Of a stretch of 64,000 nucleotides of DNA, positions 36,914 through 49,990 are shown piece after piece. The position numbers were made by a program, and so were the translations under genes. A model generated the notes under the pieces. The model worked only from the letters and a program-made list of their open reading frames with translations. It had not been told where the DNA came from and made no database searches. Numbering within the stretch: the stretch's first letter is position 1; each line of letters opens with the position of its first letter. Source of the DNA: Zeugodacus cucurbitae (lineage: Eukaryota; Arthropoda; Insecta; Diptera; Tephritidae); NCBI RefSeq assembly GCF_028554725.1, contig NC_071671.1, positions 15,933,501 through 15,997,500 of the forward strand. Direction: 5' to 3'.

Positions 36914-38149
36914 TAATTTAGTTCTATGTAGTTTATAGCGCACCTTTAATATTGTACTTGCAAACATATATAAGTATATAACTGTAAAATATATATACAA
37001 TAACAAATACATGTTAGACAAAGTTGGGTTAAACCAAATAAATAAGAAAAAAGAAATAAATACAACAACAAAAGCAAATTCCTAATGGCCAATAATATTT
37101 GACATGGCCATTGTATAACGAAATTTTTCCATTAAAAGGAATAATTAAAATAATTATTGTTTTATTATTGTATTGAAAAGTAAACAAATTATGAGAGAAT
37201 AAATTGATTTGATATAGTTTTATATTTTTTAAATAAATATTTTTGCAACACATTTACTGATTTTAATTTACTCTGTTAAAAATGAAAGCATTTAAAAAAA
37301 AAATATTTTTATAAATAAATAACGGAAAAAAGTAAAATTTTGTGTATGATTTTAATTGATGTGAATTCTGGAGAATTAATTTCGTGTAAAGAGGTTCTTA
37401 AACTAATTAAGTAATATGTTGTACAGAGATTGCTCTAAAAGAGAACGTGAAATATGGTTGGTTGTAAAAAAAATAATTATACAATACAAATTATTTAAAA
37501 TTACAAATGTTACTAGGTGTTTGAAAAGTTCACTGTTAACCTTTTTTAAAAGGTTTAACGGAAAATATTGCATTTAGAATTTAAAAAAAAAAATATTTTT
37601 TTTTCTAATTTATCGTAAAAGCACTGGTTTAATATAATTTGGTGACTATTATTTTATTTTTCGATTTTTTTATTAAAATAATGTTAAAACAAAATTATAT
37701 GTTTTTAAATTTTTTTTTAAATATACATATGTATTTTTGTAATATAACCTATGAAAGAATTTATAATACCAAATGAATAATAATTATATATATTTTAATT
37801 AAAAAATTATAAAAATCAGCAAACAATTTTGAATAAAAATAAAGCTATGAAAATTTTCCTAAAGGATTTGCATTGGATTTTATTTTTTTTTTAACAAAAC
37901 TGTAAAAAAGGTTCATTTGTAATATTATAATACAAAATAATTTAATAAAATTTAAATATTTGCCCACTTAGCTATATTAAACGTTTAATAATTTTTTTTT
38001 TTATTTAAAATATCTACAAATGTATATATTATGTATAAAAATGAACATATTTTATAAATAAAAACGATTTTGGATGTTTTTATTTGAAATAAAATACTTT
38101 TATGTATGTGTGTAATTGGTGTGGAAACCGTTTTACCCTGTTATTGCCG
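36914..38149. other. AT-rich intergenic DNA after Inos
   Basis: Very AT-rich, with long A and T runs. I see no gene, RNA gene or element ends. Confidence 0.6.
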
Positions 38150-38511
38150 AATCGTTAGTAGCGCGCCATTCTTTTCTTTCCCTCGCAATTCGGCGCCAGT
38201 TGGCAATCCCAAGTGGAACCAGTTCACTTTACACTTGGTCTTTCCAACGGAGTGGTTCTGCTTCCACCGGCTGGTACTGCATCGAACACATTCAAAGCTG
38301 GAATGTTTTCGTCCATGCGGACAACTTGACCTAGACAGCGTAGCCGCTGTCTTTTTATTCGCTGAACTTTGTCTATGTCGTCGTATAACTCGTACAGCTC
38401 ATCATTCCATCGTCTGCGGTATTCGCCGTTGTCAATGTCCTGAGCACCATAAATCTTTCTCAAAATTTTTTTCTTGAAAACTCCTAGTGTCGTCTCATCG
38501 GATGTTGACAT
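38150..38511 (-). mobile_element. LINE 3' part (inverted half of a broken element)
   Basis: Minus-strand frame 38511-38224 reads MSTSDETTLGVFKKKILRKI, RRRWNDELYELYDDIDKVQR and RLRCLGQVVRMDENIPA, the region after the reverse transcriptase of a non-LTR retrotransposon. A frameshift then leads to IANWRRIARERKEW near 38170, the usual C-terminal end. It is defective and 5'-truncated. The matching RT domain lies on the opposite strand at 38790-39415. Confidence 0.82.
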
Positions 38512-38789
38512 CGTTCCCGCTAATATTTATATTTGAAACTGCAACGGACCTTCAGATAAAAGAATATATAATTAAGTTAAAAAAATTAAGCCTTCAATTT
38601 CGAACACATTTGCCTCAGCATAATTTACGAGGCTTAAGAACATGTGAAATATTACGAGCTTTTGCAACAATTCCACTCTATTATTTGTGTTACACATTTC
38701 AAATCTTCATCGATATTTACGACATAAAGTAATTCAGAAGAACCGGAAGATGAACTGATTTCGATTATTCTGGATTAGTGTTATCATAG

Positions 38790-39415
38790 GTCATAGATTA
38801 AAGCCCACCGTCAACAAACTGATTGGACCTTATCAGTGTGGCTTTAGACCTGGAAAATCAACAACTGACCAGATATTCACCATGCGCCAAATCTTGGAAA
38901 AGACCCGTGAAAAGAGGATCGATACACCCCACCTCTTTGTCGATTTTAAAGCTGCTTTCGGTAGCACGAAAAAGACCTGCCTTTATGCCACGATGTCGGA
39001 ATTTGGTATCCCCGCTAAACTAATACGGCTGTGTAAGCTGACGTTGAGCAATACCAAAAGCTCCGTCAGGATCGGTAAGGACCTCTCCTAGACGTTCGAT
39101 ACCAAACGAGGTTTCAGACAAGGTGACTCGCTATCGTGTGATTTCTTTAACCTGATGCTGGTAAAAATTGTACGAGCCGCAAAGCTAAATATAGAAGATA
39201 CAATTTTCTATAAGAGTGTACAGCTACTGGCGTACGCCGATGATATCGATATCATTGAAAACAACACCCGCGTCGTTAGTTCTGCTTTTTCCCGCCTGGA
39301 TAAGAAAGCCAAGCGAATGGGTCTGGTGGTGAACGAAGACAAGACGAAATATCTCTTGTCATCAAACAAACAGTCAGCGCATTCGCTTCTTGGCTCCCAC
39401 TTCACTGTTGACAGT
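38790..39415 (+). mobile_element. LINE reverse-transcriptase fragment
   Basis: One plus-strand frame with a single TAG (39089-39091). It reads LIGPYQCGFRPGKSTTDQIF, LFVDFKAAF, RGFRQGDSLSC and, after the stop, QLLAYADDIDII with the catalytic YADD box, then KRMGLVVNEDKTKYLLSS and LGSHFTVDSHNF, where similarity stops. It lacks the endonuclease domain and everything after about 39415. The missing 3' part matches the type found inverted at 38150-38511. Non-LTR element, clade not assigned; inactive. Confidence 0.88.
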
Positions 39416-40909
39416 CATAACTTTGATCAGATGCATGATTTTGTGTGGTTTTATTTTGCATCTATATTTGATTTTAAAATAGATAGGTCGTTATATAGAA
39501 AGTAAGTGGGTCTACAACCACTTGTTATTTGTAAGCAAATATTTCTGGGAGAGCATTGGGATAATAATGTGTACAGAATTCAAATCGGCAGATCAGATTT
39601 TTTGGGCTATGAACTAAGTAGTCAATGCCTTGCATTTGATGGTCACAAATAAAATTAAAATACAACCGTTATAAAATATAAAAATTTGCAAAGTTTTTTC
39701 TGATACCGTCTGTCCTGTTGCTTAACCAGCGATTGTATCTTCAAAATGAAACTATTGATAAATTTATTCAGTCTGTGTAACTAACTTGAAAAATAGCCTT
39801 TTCGAATAATTTCAAGAAAGTGCCTATAACTAGAACAGTTCTTATGAATTACTCAAGCTATAAAATTCGAAAATAAAACTGTCAAATGATCACAAATTGA
39901 CCGGATATGAGATCAACGCTCTGGCGATAAATTTTTGTTTGACTTAAATTTCAGCCTAAAAGTATACTTTAAATAAAACCGGAAACTCACAGCAGGTTTG
40001 CTACTTCCTAAATTACAGTTACAATTATGTGTATTAGATAATTCCAAATGCAAATATGATATGGAAAATAAACGAAAATAATTAAATTTGAATATAGAGT
40101 TGTCCAATCAAAGAAAGAATTTTCAATAAATTTATTTATCCTCCATTATAATAATTCGTAATGAGTGCAATTTAAACGACTCGGACTGTTGACTTCACAC
40201 TATATATCTATTTCTATACGGTCTATCTGCTTGATATTTTACACTTTACAATACATCATTTGTAACAAATTTGTTCAATGTCGAGTCATATCTTTCCCTG
40301 TATCCATATAATGAATAATTCTTACAAACTGTGAGGGAGAATAATCTTTCGCGACCGCAACAACCACTTCCTTACTTGCTCGTGAATAAAAGCGCAAGCC
40401 CAAAATTATGAATAATACAGTTAAATCATATGCTGTTTGGAATATAAATCCATATAAAAAGTTATTGGTTATCTGAAAAAAAAATGATTGATAGAACACA
40501 CACCTCTTACTGATTGTTTGAGTACAAAATATGACGTATTTTAATTGAAGTGGGAGCATGTCAACTGGTTGATCAGATGTTTATGATTCAGAAATAAATG
40601 ATTCATAATCAGTTTTTGTTAACGGACATTTAATAATGAAACCAATTTGATCAACAATAAGGAGGAACCAATTACAGATAAAAGATAACAGAAATCATTA
40701 AAATTGAATCAAAGAAAAAAGTAATATTTTTCATATTAATTTATTTAGATAGACACTTATCTTATTTTTTCATATGATTTGTTTCATATCATATTGTTTG
40801 GCGCATACGACCCTAAAGTTTAAGTAAACCGCCAGTGTTCGACCAGTCTAGAGCTCTCATAATGAACTAAATATTACAATTTACTCTAGTATCCAAACTC
40901 TAAATTTTT
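39416..40909. other. Intergenic, no feature recognised
   Basis: AT-rich DNA. Reading frames on both strands are short and unlike known proteins. Confidence 0.5.
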
Positions 40910-41466
40910 ATAATTTCGCAACATATTGCTTAGAGTTTAATGGTTTTGTTCACATAACGGCTGTTTCTATGTCCTAAAACTAAACGAGATAGATATAGGG
41001 TTATATATATCAAAGTGATCTGGGTAACGAGTAGATTTGAAATCCGGATTTACTCGACATTCTAATGTTACAAATGTAAAACAGGCAAAATCGATTAACA
41101 ACCACTTACTTTCCTTCTTTCTTTATACCACAATTTTGAAGTCCGCCTGATTCGTATCTCATCTAAAGAAATTCAAAAGATATATATTTCTTATAATATT
41201 GTGAGATTCTGTGTCGAAAATGGGCAAAATCGGGTTTATACTTCCTCTAGCCCTCATATACCTGATATAATGATTTTCAAACTTCCCGACATTATACCGT
41301 ATATATCGTTTAATATATGAGATAACTTAGCAAAATTTGGGAAACGTAAAATCTTAGCTATAATGTAGCTTGGTGGCAAAAATAGTTGAAATTGATCCAG
41401 GAATTACCCCAGATTCAATATGGTTACTATGTGTGTTATTTTAATATTTTAATAAAAGTAAATAAA
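40910..41466. repeat. TIR-ended repeat family, partial copy C1
   Basis: Contains TTTTGTTCACATAACGG, CTAAACGAGATAGATATAGG and AATTGATCCAGGAATTACCC blocks of the family, truncated at its left and abutting copy C2. Confidence 0.65.
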
Positions 41467-42343
41467 ACAAGTAAAGACAGGCTAAGTTCGGGTGCAACTG
41501 AACATTTCATAATCTCGCAATTTATGGAAGAAATTTTATTAAGATAAAATACAAATTTACTCATAAATTCGGCATAAAGTATCGTCATATATAGTATATC
41601 ATATACATATAATCAACATTCTCCTCAGGGCTGAGCCAATTCCTAAATCGATTTCATTCATTTTCATATGCTCACACAATTTTGCTAAGATATCTCACAT
41701 ATTAACTAATAGATATATGCGGAATAAAGCCCGCCGTATTTTTGAAAAACCTATAATTAGGTATATGGGAGCTAGGAGAAGTTACTTTTGCCTACAATGA
41801 GGTATATGGAGATGTTATGACCCGATTTTAATAATTTTTGGAACAGAGACACACTATTAGAAGAAAACACTTTAATTTGAATTACATCAAATTATCTGAG
41901 AGATTTACGCATATTTTCGGTGAATAAATACCCTTAGGCACTGAGTTCTTCATATTCGATATCCGGTGCTTTGAAAGTTATAGTCCGATTTCGACAATTT
42001 CTCCACAAGTGAAGCCATAGATTGCAATTTTGTGGGCGTGGCTGTGGACTGATTTTGCCCATTTTCGAAAGCAAGAAATATTTGTTCCAAGTTTCATTAA
42101 GATATCTTAAGTTTTACTCAAGTTATCGCTTGCATGGACAGACGGACAGACATTCTGATTTCAACTCCACTCGTCATCATATCATTCTATTAATATCATT
42201 TTTATATAACCACATATCTAACTCTTTTATTTCTTGGTGACACAAACAACTGTTATGTGAACAAAACTATAATACTCTGTGCAACATGTTGCGAGAGTAT
42301 AAAATTCTAGGTTACACCCGATCTTGCCCCTTCCTTACTTGTT
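41467..42343. mobile_element. TIR-ended repeat family, copy C2 with both ends
   Basis: The left end ACAAGTAAAGACAGGCTAAG, then TTCGGGTGCAAC, and the right end GGTTACACCCGATC...CCTTCCTTACTTGT form an imperfect inverted repeat of about 35 bases, as in a non-autonomous DNA transposon. Near the right end is CAACATGTTGCGAGAGTATA. It is about 0.88 kb with no transposase. This copy best shows that the family has inverted termini. Confidence 0.75.
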
Positions 42344-44374
42344 TACCCTAAAATAGTAAACCGATGTTTTGTTAATATATTAAAATTTACTAAATTTTTA
42401 AGATTTTTTTGCCATCTCAGGGAGGTCTAACTATAATTGTCCAAGTTATATTTATCGATTGGAAATTTGTCTTAAAATATAACCTAACCTATAAATAACT
42501 TTGAATAAAAGTTCTTCGTTACAAAATTATTTCATTGATATCACCGAATAAGTTCATTATGGATCTGTGTTATAGGTACAGTCAAAAAAAAAACATTCAT
42601 AAGTGTTCGACCTCACCCTAAAGAGATGTGCAGATCTAATTACATGTACCGTATAGGCTAAATAATGTACTCAGTTGTTTTTGATACGAAAATCGTGTAA
42701 ACTTATGTAATTAGTACGCGGTTGACCAAAAAATAATTAATATTGTACTTGCATATATAATTTACGGTAAATATTCGCTGCGGTTATTAACTGTAATTAT
42801 AATATTTTTTTCAAAAACAAAAAAAAAAAATAATAATAATAATATTTCATTGTTAAACAAATGAGGCTTTGCTAATAAAAAAAAAATACATAAGTACTTA
42901 TTGTACTATATAAAGTACATACAAACATATATATAAATATGGGTATTATAAAACCATCAATAATTTCCAATGACAGCAAAATTACTGTGTCAGCCGACGA
43001 CCAATAAAACCAATCAACTAACTTAATGATAGAGTAACCAGCCCACAACAACAACAAAAGAAATTAGTAGCAAACCACTGGATATCGATTCGCCAACTGA
43101 CCTTATCCTATCAGTAGCATTGCAACTACACGCACCCAATTCGTATTTGCTGCACAAACACAGCCATATACATGTCTGCACATATACATACATACAAATG
43201 TATATGTATAGGCTATCAGTCGTTGTCATTTGTAGTGTGTTTACTTTTGTGTTATGATTAATTTTCGATGTCACAAACGAGTTGTATTGGCGTTAAACAC
43301 ATCCTTCCTACATACACATTTACATACATATATAATGCATAAAGCCATACATACACACATATACTAACTTTAAATGCAAGTAAAGGATTCTAAATGTCTG
43401 CATGCACACTTGCTGCTGGTCTCTCTCTCTTTCTCTAGACACTGCGACTTTCACCGTTGCACTACGGATATTGTCACCGAGACTGTGTAGCGTTTCACTG
43501 TTCATGTGTATACACGTTGTCGGTACAACTTAATTGCTACAATTAACTCTGCCAATACTTGATCGATAGTTATTATTTCGTTGATTTTTGTTTTTGTATT
43601 GTTTTTGCATTTAATTTACGAGAGGTTAATGTGTGTGTGCTTTTAATGTCAGCTAATAAATTGTGTTTAAGTAATGTCTATGCAAATACAAACACCACAT
43701 ATCATTAAACTCATAATTGTATGGTAAAAAGCACGTGGCGGCAAAAAAGAGTGAAAAAAGATCGAAAAAAAGTTAAACAACATTTGTTTTTGTTTTGATA
43801 TTAAATGCAAATGAAAGATAAGCAAAGAACTGAGGAACATTTTACTTATGGTTGCTTTAACAATTACCGTTAAACCATTTTCAATATCACACATGCCAGA
43901 ATGCAGCCGACTGATTTTTTAGTCACTAATTGTCACTAGTTGGACCGAAACCTACTTCTAAGTTACGTCTATAATTGTCATAGTTGTCGGACCAAGGTTG
44001 TGGTATTTTGAAAAATAAAATGGATCAGTGGGAATTATAACCTATTTTAAGTGTAAAAGACAATTATTTTTAAACAAATTTACTACAAAAATAGCATCGA
44101 AAAGTCTGAATATCGCTATAAACGGTGTAGCAGCCTCAAAACCGAGTACCATCGTCACACGATTTGAAAAATGCAGTTTCGAGAAAAATATGTTTGAAAC
44201 TTTGGAATCTGAATCTGATTGTGCCGAATGCTTAGACTTTGTAGCAAAACCTCCGCATCCATCTCTCTTTCTTTTCCTCTATATTTATTACTGGGTACTA
44301 ATTTTCGCAAATTATTGTATATCAATTTAAACCAAAGTTCCATATTATACTAATTCTTTAAGTTCCTTCATTAT
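42344..44374. other. Intergenic with microsatellites
   Basis: No gene supported. Holds poly(A)/AAT runs at about 42820-42845, ATAC/TATG microsatellites at 43180-43350 and a CT run near 43425. The frame at 44028-44330 has no recognised domain. Confidence 0.5.
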
Positions 44375-45178
44375 ACACTCGCAACATGTTGCACATATGG
44401 GCGAAATTGAACCATTGCCTGGAAAGAGTTCCACTCAGATTTTTATAAAAATGAAAGATGAACGTCGCGTCGCTCACTGTTGGGTCGAAAATCATATTTC
44501 AGGAACTACTCGACAAATTTCAATGAAATTCGGTGTATAATATTTTCTTGACATCCTGGTATTAGCGATGGAAAATGAGCGTACTCGGTTAGCAACCACG
44601 CCTACTTCCCATCTAAGACAGCTTTGAATTCCATCAGAATCGTTCACTTCACAATATATAGATCAAGAGCCAATGAGGATATCGGAACAAAACTTTTCAA
44701 AAAACACTACAATGGAGATTTGACATCACTCATTTAAAAATTGTCAAAATCGCACGATACATTTTCAAGACCCCAGATATCGAACATGATTCAGAGGGAA
44801 GCTTTTTCTTCTAATAATGTATTCTGTGTCAAAAATGGTTGAAATCGGGTTATAACTTCCGCTAGCTACCATATATCTAATACTAGGGTTTTCCAATATC
44901 CGGTGAGCTTTATATCGTATATGTCGGTTAATACGTGAGAAATCTAAGAAAAATTAAGTGAACGTATAGTCCTGAATATGATGTAGCTTGGTGGTGAAAT
45001 TGAGTGAATTCGGTTCAGGAATTATCTCAGCCCTCATATGCTATATATAATGATTTTACTTATTCTAGTCGACTTAATGACGAATATATGGGTCAAATTG
45101 TGCGTTTTCTTAATAACCTTAAATAAATAAATTACGCGAGTATAAAATGTTCGGTTGCACCGGTTCCGATTTTTAAGC
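44375..45178. repeat. TIR-ended repeat family, copy D
   Basis: From CTCGCAACATGTTGCACATA through family blocks (GGAACTACTCGACAAATTTC, ACCACGCCTACTTCCCAT, TTATATCGTATATGTCGG) to AAAATGTTCGGTTGCACC, where it breaks off before the TTACTTGT terminus. Confidence 0.7.
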
Positions 45179-46599
45179 TACCCAAACCCGTTAAGTGCAA
45201 GCGGAAAATATTTTTTCCTAATTACCCCTAAATATTATGATATTAAATTCTTCTACTTCAAAAATTACAACTTTATGAATTAAGCACAAGAAATGAGCAA
45301 CGGAAAAGCTAATTAATTCTAAGGAAACACCCATATCGAAGGTGTGTCGAATACATACATAATTCTATAGCTACATACTCGTATATATACGTGAAATACA
45401 ATACTTGGTCATCAGCACGTGCTGCCTTCGAAGTGAGTGTGTGTGCATATGTAAATGAAGAGTTTAATTTATGATATCGCTGTGGAAAAGTAGCCGTCAG
45501 ATGACAAGTAGACACGCGCCTAACAACAGCCACACTGAAGACAACTTTTCTTTGATAAAGATATTCTTTTTTTTGCAGATGGACATGTGTACCGCAGAAG
45601 ACAAGTGGTAAGCACGAAGTCACCAGTCATGCCTTAAGTACTTAAAATGTTTAATTAATGATAAGGAAGTTTATAATATCGCTTTAAAGTAGAACAGTTA
45701 GATTGTATACGGAAATCGGAAAGTCTCGCCAATTGATAATTTCCGAAGTTTATAAGAATTATATAAAATAACTCGAATGTTAAGTTAGTGTCGTGCCATT
45801 CCTTTTTGAAAATTGCTGATGTCTTGAGGTCAGACTCGTTTGAGTGACCTTTTGATCTCAGAAACTCTGAGCGATATAACAGCAACGAGAAATGCCAGGG
45901 GACTAAGATATGGAATTATTATTTCATATAATACTATAGAAGATAAATAAAACTCACTAACGCAGGTTGACAAATATTCGATCCGTTTAACAAAACTTTG
46001 TCGATCCATTGTAGAGTTCGACGAAGCTCTGAAACAGAATATCATTTTTGAAAAAATGCCATAAAACCAAAATATAATTTTGAGTCACATGCAATTCGAC
46101 TTTGCTTGCGTATCTTTCGATGGTGTGTGTGGCACTTTTGACATTTTAGCGTGGGTGGTTGTGGTGTTTGCGTGTTTGATGTTGACAAAAAAAATGCCGC
46201 ATTGGCATAAGTTTGCTTGTCAAAGCGGCTACCGGCAACTTTGTTATCATTCTATTTACATTCTACGCTTGTTTATAGTTGTTGTTGCTGTGTTTTCTTA
46301 ATTTACTTAAAATTTTTAATTTCGTTAATAGCTTTTGATTTATATATGTATGTATGCATTTGAGCGGTACATAGTGGTTTGGTAAATGATATGAACTGAC
46401 GAGTGTCACGAAAATATTTTAAATTTTCTGATTTCTTGAAATGTCGTTGGATTGGTTTTATGACAAAATCATATTTATTAATATGATCAAGATATGTATA
46501 TCAGATGTGCTAAAAATTACTCAATGCAGAAAAATTAAACATTATTTCCCAACACAATTCAATAACCATACCTACTTCAAATATTAATAACCCTTTGTT
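45179..46599. other. Intergenic, no feature recognised
   Basis: No gene supported. The reading frames at 45309-45623, 45830-46045 and 46080-46301 lack recognisable domains. Confidence 0.45.
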
Positions 46600-47377
46600 T
46601 TATGGTAAAGATGGTACAAAAAAATAGGCGTGACACCACCCATTTATGTGTCAAACATCATATCTCAGGAACTACTCGACCAATTGCAACGAAATTCGCT
46701 TCATAACATTTCTTTGGCATCCTGAAATAATTTGAAAATGAACTAAATCGGTTCACAACCACGTCTACTTTTCTTATAACACAATTTTTAACTCCATCGG
46801 AATCGTTTACTTTACAATCTATAAAATAAGTATTAGTGATGATATCGGCAGAGAACTTTACACAAATACTGCATTTCCAGTGTCACAGCGCCTGTATAAA
46901 AATCGTTCTATAACTTTTCAGGACCCCAGATATCGAACACGAGGACCTCAATGCTTGTGACCAATTTTTTACCAAAAAGTATGCGTAAATCTGTCCGATA
47001 GTATACTCGTAAAGAAATTTAAAGATGTGCTTCTTATAATAGTGTGTCTCTCTGTCGAAAATGGACAAAATCAGGTCAATACTTCCTCTAGCTCCATACA
47101 CCTCATATACGTATTTTCAAAGTTCCGTTGGACTATATACCGTATATATCGGTTAATATTATCTCACATATACATAAATTAGCAAAATTGGAGAACGTAG
47201 AACATTGGATATAGTGCAGCTTGATGGCGAAAATGGTTGGAATCAGGAACCAGGAATTAACCCATATATCAATATAATGAATATACGGGCGAATTGTGTG
47301 TGTAATAATATTAAATAAATAAATTGCGAATGTACAAAATGTTCGTTCACAACCGAGGTTAGCCCTTTCTTACTTGT
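46600..47377. repeat. TIR-ended repeat family, copy E
   Basis: Family blocks GGCGTGACACCACCCATTTA, CAGGAACTACTCGACCAATT and CAACCACGTCTACTTT; ends with AAAATGTTCGTTCACAACCG then TTCTTACTTGT. The left part is missing. It lies in tandem with copy F. Confidence 0.7.
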
Positions 47378-47449
47378 TTTATAAAAAAGTAATCTAAAAA
47401 TGCCACGGCGATTAGGATTTTGGTGAAAGCATTCGAACTTAATCTCATT

Positions 47450-48593
47450 GTTATACTCTCGCAATAAATGTTGCTAAAGGGAGTATTATAGTTTTGTTCA
47501 CATAACATATATACCAAAGTGATCAGGGTGAAGAGTGGAGTTCAAATCCGAATGTCTGTCTGTGCAAGCTGTAACTTGAGTAAAAATTAAGATATCTTGA
47601 TGAAACTTGGCACACTTATTTCTTGGCATAAGGTTGGAAGGTTGCTTTCGAAAATGAGCAAAATCGGACCACTGCCACGCCCACAAAATGGCGAAAACCG
47701 AAAACACATAAAGTGCCATTCTAAGCCATAAATAAAGCTATGGAAATAAAATTTGGAATATAGGATCACATTAGGGAGGGACACATTTGGATGTAATTGT
47801 TTTTGAAAAGTGGGCGTGGCCCCGCCCCTACTAAGTTTTTTGTACATATCTCGCAAACCAATAGAGCTATATAAACCAAACTTTCTGCAGTCGTTTTTTT
47901 AGCCATTTCCTAATACAGTCTAAAAATGAAAGAAATGGGATAATAACCACGCCCACCTCCCATACAAAACTTAGGTTGAAAATTACTAAAAGTGGGTTAA
48001 CTCACTAACGAAAAACGTCAGAAACACTAAATTTCACACAAGAAATGGCAGATGAAAGCTGCACTCAGATTTTTTTACAAAATGGAAAATGGGCGTGGCA
48101 TCGCCCACTTATGGGTCAAAAACCATATCTCAGGAACTACTCGACCGATTTGAATGAAACTTGGTTTGTAATAGTTTCCTTACATCCCAATGATATGTTG
48201 TGAAAATAGGCCAAATCGCTTCACAAACATGCCTACTTCCTAAGTATATAGCAAAACTTTGAAGATGATCTGACTTTACAATATATAAAGAAAGCACTAG
48301 TGAAGATATCGGTGCAGAACTTTGCACAAATACTATGTTAATAGTGTGGCAGCCCCATTCTAAAAATCGCCGAAATCGGACCATAGGGTTTTAAGGCCCC
48401 ATATATCGAACACGAGGACCTCGGTGCTTCTAACCTAATATTATGGTTTCCAACTTTCAATGGACTTTATACAATATATATGACGAATATGTGGGTCAAA
48501 TTGTGTATTATATAATATAAATAAAGTTAAATAAATAAATTGCGTGAGTATAAAATGTTCAGTTACACCCGAACTTAGCCCTTCCTTACTTGT
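47450..48593. repeat. TIR-ended repeat family, copy F (longest)
   Basis: The most complete internal sequence: TATACTCTCGCAATAAATGT, GTTCACATAAC, CCACTGCCACGCCCACAAAA, AAAGTGGGCGTGGCCCCGCC, AAGTTTTTTGTACATATCTC, CACGCCCACCTCCCATAC, GGCGTGGCATCGCCCACTTA, CAGGAACTACTCGACCGATT; ends GTTACACCCGAACTTAGCCC then TTCCTTACTTGT. About 1.14 kb. Spurious short frames only. Confidence 0.78.
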
Positions 48594-49399
48594 TTTTATT
48601 TTTAAATTAATTAATTTTTATTTTTAGTTTCTATTAATAGATTATCCCTATAATCTTATAAGCGAGCGATAAAAGAATACTCGCAAAATTAGTATCAATA
48701 GGTTAACACATTTTTATGCACACATTATTTCTTTAATATCATGTCTAGATGTTCCGTTAAAAATTCCAGAAATTCAAGAATCTATAATTTATTTCCCATT
48801 AATATGTGCATTTTTGCTTTTTGACTTGATAATACATGTGATTTTATAATATCTTCAGGCATTTGCATATCATACATGCACTCGTATATATGTATGTACA
48901 TATATATATATGTACATAAAGGAATATATTTATGTATAAGTACTGGTTCCGCCGTCAGGTATGTACTGTCATGCCCAATAAGCCGGCTCCACACCATTTA
49001 TGTATAACACCAACTGGCAAATGCAAAATAGAATAAATTAAGAATATAAAAAACAACAAAATAGCATGATAAAAAACTGTAAACAAAAAACAAAAAATAT
49101 AAAATAAAAATAAAAAAACAAAACAAAATAGAAAGCAAAAGTGATACTCCACTCAGTTCTCCACCTCTCATTAATTCTATTACATTACTCAGCAGTAATT
49201 TTCGATTCAACTCACTTTTTTAACGTCATCAACCAAACATAGAAGGGAGCAATAGCCCTTCAAAGCATCATTTACTACAATATAAACAGTTCGCTCTATG
49301 AAAACTTTAATTTCATTTTAAATAGTTGTGTGTTTTTTCTTTTTATTAACTATCACGTATTTGAGAAAAACCTTTACGTAATCGCGTAAGATTTTTTTC
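48594..49399. other. Intergenic, AT-rich
   Basis: No gene seen. Contains the palindromic GTACATATATATATATGTAC at about 48897-48916 and long A-rich runs at 49060-49130. Confidence 0.5.
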
Positions 49400-49990
49400 T
49401 TCGCATATAATTAATAGCAAGTTCTTTGCATAGGAGCATTGTTTGCTTTGTACTTGACCGGCTGGGTGTGTTGAATGTAACTGTAGCTGTAGTGTGGGGT
49501 GGGCGCTTCGCTAGTCTAGCCGTGAGCCGTCGAGCTGCAACCGACAAAGGCATCATCTCACATACTTTCGAGTGCTTGGGTACGCAGTCGTCACGGTTTC
49601 ATCAGCTGCGCAAAGTCACAAGTCGCGCGATTTCCACAGCGAAAACTTAGTAGTGTTCCTTGAGCATTTGCGGTTGTCACATCAGCTGGTTACAGCTGCC
49701 CGCACAGCAGCAGCTACTTCGCGGAGTAAATAAAAATATGCACATTCGCTTTTTTACTGTTAGTTATTTGTTGTTGTAACATATAAAGTTGTTCGATTTT
49801 GGTTTAGTAGGGCAGTTGTGGGTAAAGTGAGAAGTGATTGTAGCGGTATTTGAATTGTTGCTGCTGAAACAAATAAGGTTTCATCAAAGTGCGCTAGAGT
49901 AGCGGAGTGTATGAAAGAGTGAAGAGTTTGTTTGTTTAATAAACAACCACAAAAAAGTACACATAATCTTAAAAAGTGGATGTTTCAAAC
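49400..49990. promoter_or_regulatory. GC-richer patch, possible promoter / 5' UTR
   Basis: Clearly less AT-rich than its surroundings, with CAGCTG-type motifs (CATCAGCTGCGCAAAG, CACATCAGCTGGTTACAGCT) followed by an A/G-rich, leader-like stretch at 49860-49970. It resembles the promoter and first non-coding exon of a gene that would continue outside the window. The frame at 49426-49650 is not recognisable. Weak inference. Confidence 0.25.

Noticed and set aside
48897..48916. Perfect GTACATATATATATATGTAC palindrome
   Set aside because: Explained by the AT/TG microsatellites common throughout the window.
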